This document shows, one piece after another, positions 31,082 through 32,681 of a DNA stretch of 32,681 nucleotides. The notes under the pieces are model-generated. The model was given only the letters and a program-made list of their open reading frames with translations, was not told the DNA's origin and made no database searches. Position 1 is the stretch's first letter. Each line of letters begins with the position of its first letter. Location of the stretch: the NCBI GenBank assembly GCA_003133225.1, contig PKWL01000053.1:1-32681 (forward strand), read 5' to 3'. This stretch comes from Janthinobacterium sp. (lineage in GTDB: Bacteria; Pseudomonadota; Gammaproteobacteria; Burkholderiales; Burkholderiaceae_D). Made by a program: the position numbers and the translations under genes.

Positions 31082-32263
31082 TCAAATGCGTTCGAAAATC
31101 ACCGCAATCCCTTGGCCGCCACCGATGCACATGGTGACCAGAGCGTACCTGCCGCCCGTGCGTTGCAGTTCATATACCGCCTTGGTCGCGATGAAGGCCC
31201 CGGAGCAGCCAACTGGGTGACCGAGGGCGATCGCGCCGCCGTTCGGGTTGGTCTTCGCCGGGTCGAGGCCGAGCCCCTTATTGACGGCAATCGCCTGCGC
31301 CGCGAACGCTTCGTTCGCCTCGATAACGTCCATCTGATCGAGGGTTAGCCCGGCTTTCTTGAGCGCTAACTTGGTGGCGGGAATCGGACCTTCACCCATG
31401 AGTTCGTTTGGCACGCCGGCGACGGCATAGGAAACGAGACGGGCAATCGGCTTCTGGCCAGCCTTGGCCGCGACATCGGCGGCGGCTAGCACGAAAAAGG
31501 CGGCGCCATCGTTGATGCCTGAGGCGTTGCCGGCGGTGACCGTGCCGTCCTTCTTGAAGGCCGGCTTCATCTTGGCCAGCGATTCCATCGTGGTATTCGC
31601 TTTGCCGTGCTCGTCGGTATCGAAAATGACGTCGCCTTTGCGCGTTTGTTGAACGATGGGCACGATTTGCGACTTGAAGCGGCCTTCGGCGATGGCGAAC
31701 GCTGCCCGGCGCTGCGATTCAAGGGCGAAAGCATCCTGCTCCTGGCGGGAAATATCCCACTTGCTGGCCAGGTTTTCAGCCGTCAGTCCCATGTGGCCGA
31801 CGCCAAACGGGTCGGTCAGCACGGCGACCATCATGTCGATGGCCTTGGTGTCGCCCATGCGGGCGCCAGTGCGCAAGGCCGGCAACAGGTAGCCGCCGCG
31901 CGACATGACTTCGACGCCGCCGCCGATGCCGTAGTCAAAGTCGCCGAGCATGATGTTCTGCGCCGCGCTGACGATGCCTTGCAAGCCTGACGAACAAAGA
32001 CGGCTAACTTGCATGGCGATGGAATCCATCGGCAGACCGGCCTGGATAGAGGCAACGCGCGACACATAGGCGTAGCGCGAATCAGTCGGGATACAGTTGC
32101 CGACGACAGCGTTGCCGATCCGTTGCGGATCGACGCCGGAGCGGGCGATGGCTTCCTTCATCACGATGCCTGCCAGTTCCGCTGGCTCCATATTGGCAAG
32201 CGAACCACCAAACGCGCCGATAGCGGAGCGCACTGCACTGAGAACAACGACTTCTTTACTCAT
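31082..32263 (-). CDS. bktB: Acetyl-CoA C-acyltransferase (beta-ketothiolase, BktB/PhaA type)
   Basis: A 393-aa thiolase of standard length that condenses two acetyl-CoA (or acetyl-CoA and propionyl-CoA) to a 3-ketoacyl-CoA. Catalytic residues are C90 (SRLCSSGLQ), H349 (GHPVGCSGA) and C379 (TMCIGGGQG). The body resembles the Cupriavidus BktB sequence more than the classic PhaA, for example GNASGINDGAA, LVSYAVAGV and the ending YALVTMCIGGGQGIAVIFERI. AAAGGAG lies 8 bases before the ATG. A probable phaB ends about 390 bases upstream on the same strand, which suggests polyhydroxyalkanoate precursor supply, though a degradative role is also possible. Confidence 0.9.
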   Translation of the reverse strand: MSKEVVVLSAVRSAIGAFGGSLANMEPAELAGIVMKEAIARSGVDPQRIGNAVVGNCIPTDSRYAYVSRVASIQAGLPMDSIAMQVSRLCSSGLQGIVSAAQNIMLGDFDYGIGGGVEVMSRGGYLLPALRTGARMGDTKAIDMMVAVLTDPFGVGHMGLTAENLASKWDISRQEQDAFALESQRRAAFAIAEGRFKSQIVPIVQQTRKGDVIFDTDEHGKANTTMESLAKMKPAFKKDGTVTAGNASGINDGAAFFVLAAADVAAKAGQKPIARLVSYAVAGVPNELMGEGPIPATKLALKKAGLTLDQMDVIEANEAFAAQAIAVNKGLGLDPAKTNPNGGAIALGHPVGCSGAFIATKAVYELQRTGGRYALVTMCIGGGQGIAVIFERI

Positions 32264-32654
32264 GGAAAAACTCCTTTTGATAATCGATCAAGGGCTCGCC
32301 ACATTGACGGGCCCTGACAAAAGCTACAACCAGAGCACTAACTCGCTAGCGTCAGCACTTCTGATGGAAATCTAATACACGCTTAGCGCCGCAGGTTCGG
32401 TGCGCGGCCCTGTCGGGGCCGGCACAGATCCGGTAACCCCAGCTGTCGTGGAGGGCGGAAAAACACACCACAGTATCATGCATCTGAATCGCATCGCAAA
32501 CTTCTCCACTGTGGCCGATCGGCGTGCGCCTCTTTTCTTAGACACCGGCTCTGTGCTTAACTGCCGACGCGGCTGCAAAAAAACAATCAGCGACTGTGCC
32601 CGTAGCGCGACTTGCAGTTGGCGTTTGCGTTCTTTGAAGCAGGAGGACGGTCCC
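32264..32654. other. Intergenic region between phaB and the thiolase
   Basis: No gene is seen. It must hold the thiolase promoter and possibly the phaB terminator, but I could not identify either with confidence. A GC-rich inverted repeat, CGGCCC-TGTC-GGGGCC, occurs near 32410-32424 without a T-run. Confidence 0.4.
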
Positions 32655-32681
32655 TTAGAACATGTGCTGGCCGCCGTTGAT
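32655..32681 (-). CDS. phaB: Partial CDS: C-terminal end of a probable acetoacetyl-CoA reductase
   Basis: The window edge cuts this gene; only the last eight codons and the TAA stop are present, reading INGGQHMF. PhaB/FabG-type short-chain dehydrogenases end in this way (INGGQHM or LNGGLHM), and the thiolase follows on the same strand, so an NADPH-dependent acetoacetyl-CoA reductase is the likely product. Eight residues cannot separate PhaB from another short-chain dehydrogenase. Confidence 0.6.
   Translation of the reverse strand: MNGGQHMF

Noticed and set aside
1..32681. tRNA, rRNA, CRISPR arrays, insertion sequences and attachment sites.
   Set aside because: I looked for cloverleaf-like segments, regularly spaced repeats, transposase motifs and flanking inverted repeats and saw none that I could support.

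Overview
The window reads as chromosomal DNA of a betaproteobacterium, most likely a Burkholderiales/Oxalobacteraceae-type organism. The grounds are moderately high GC, a BktB-type thiolase next to the tail of a PhaB-like reductase, a long-form isocitrate lyase, and a small exported protein of a type I associate with Burkholderiales. This is inferred from protein character only; no 16S or other marker is present.

Region 1 (about 0.1-15.2 kb, + strand) is one long pilus/pseudopilus locus. A 57-aa hypothetical protein lies first. A good sigma70-like promoter (669-697) then precedes a signalling module: membrane sensor kinase, single-domain response regulator and HD-GYP c-di-GMP phosphodiesterase. 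The assembly genes follow: GspE/MshE-type ATPase, GspF/MshG-type platform protein, major pilin (behind a sigma54-like site), four minor pilins, PilM, PilN, PilO and MshK/PilP-like proteins, and a secretin. The order E-G-A-C-D-O-P followed by I-(N)-J-K-L is that of an MSHA locus with its two halves swapped. Most junctions overlap as ATGA, so expression is probably tightly coupled. The ATPase carries two 24-residue MshEN c-di-GMP-binding motifs, so the HD-GYP enzyme encoded just upstream could tune it directly. It also has an extra N-terminal STAS-like domain. The GspK/MshP-like minor pilin, predicted to sit at the tip, ends in a DNRLRE (CBM96-like) adhesive-type domain.

Region 2 (15.2-20.9 kb) is metabolic: a 4HBT thioesterase (+), an NAD(P)-dependent aldehyde dehydrogenase (-) and isocitrate lyase aceA (-) with a strong terminator and an AT-rich upstream region holding a perfect 14-bp palindrome. 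About 0.95 kb between the dehydrogenase and aceA has no recognisable gene.

Region 3 (20.9-26.8 kb, - strand) is the most unusual accessory block. In transcription order it holds a one-TM hypothetical protein, a Wzx-type flippase, a Mur-ligase/peptidyl-tRNA-hydrolase fusion with a four-cysteine linker, and an asparagine-synthetase-like enzyme whose N-terminal glutaminase nucleophile is absent. I infer a small pathway that attaches or amidates amino-acid groups on an exported lipid-linked or surface product; the product is unknown.

Region 4 (26.9-32.7 kb, - strand) holds a methyl-accepting chemotaxis protein, a small exported protein, a DUF488 protein, a BktB-type thiolase with a strong bidirectional terminator, and the last 8 codons of a probable phaB. 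The final pair points to polyhydroxyalkanoate synthesis. A 0.9-kb stretch at 28.6-29.5 kb is gene-poor. I saw no tRNA, rRNA, CRISPR array, insertion sequence or replication origin.
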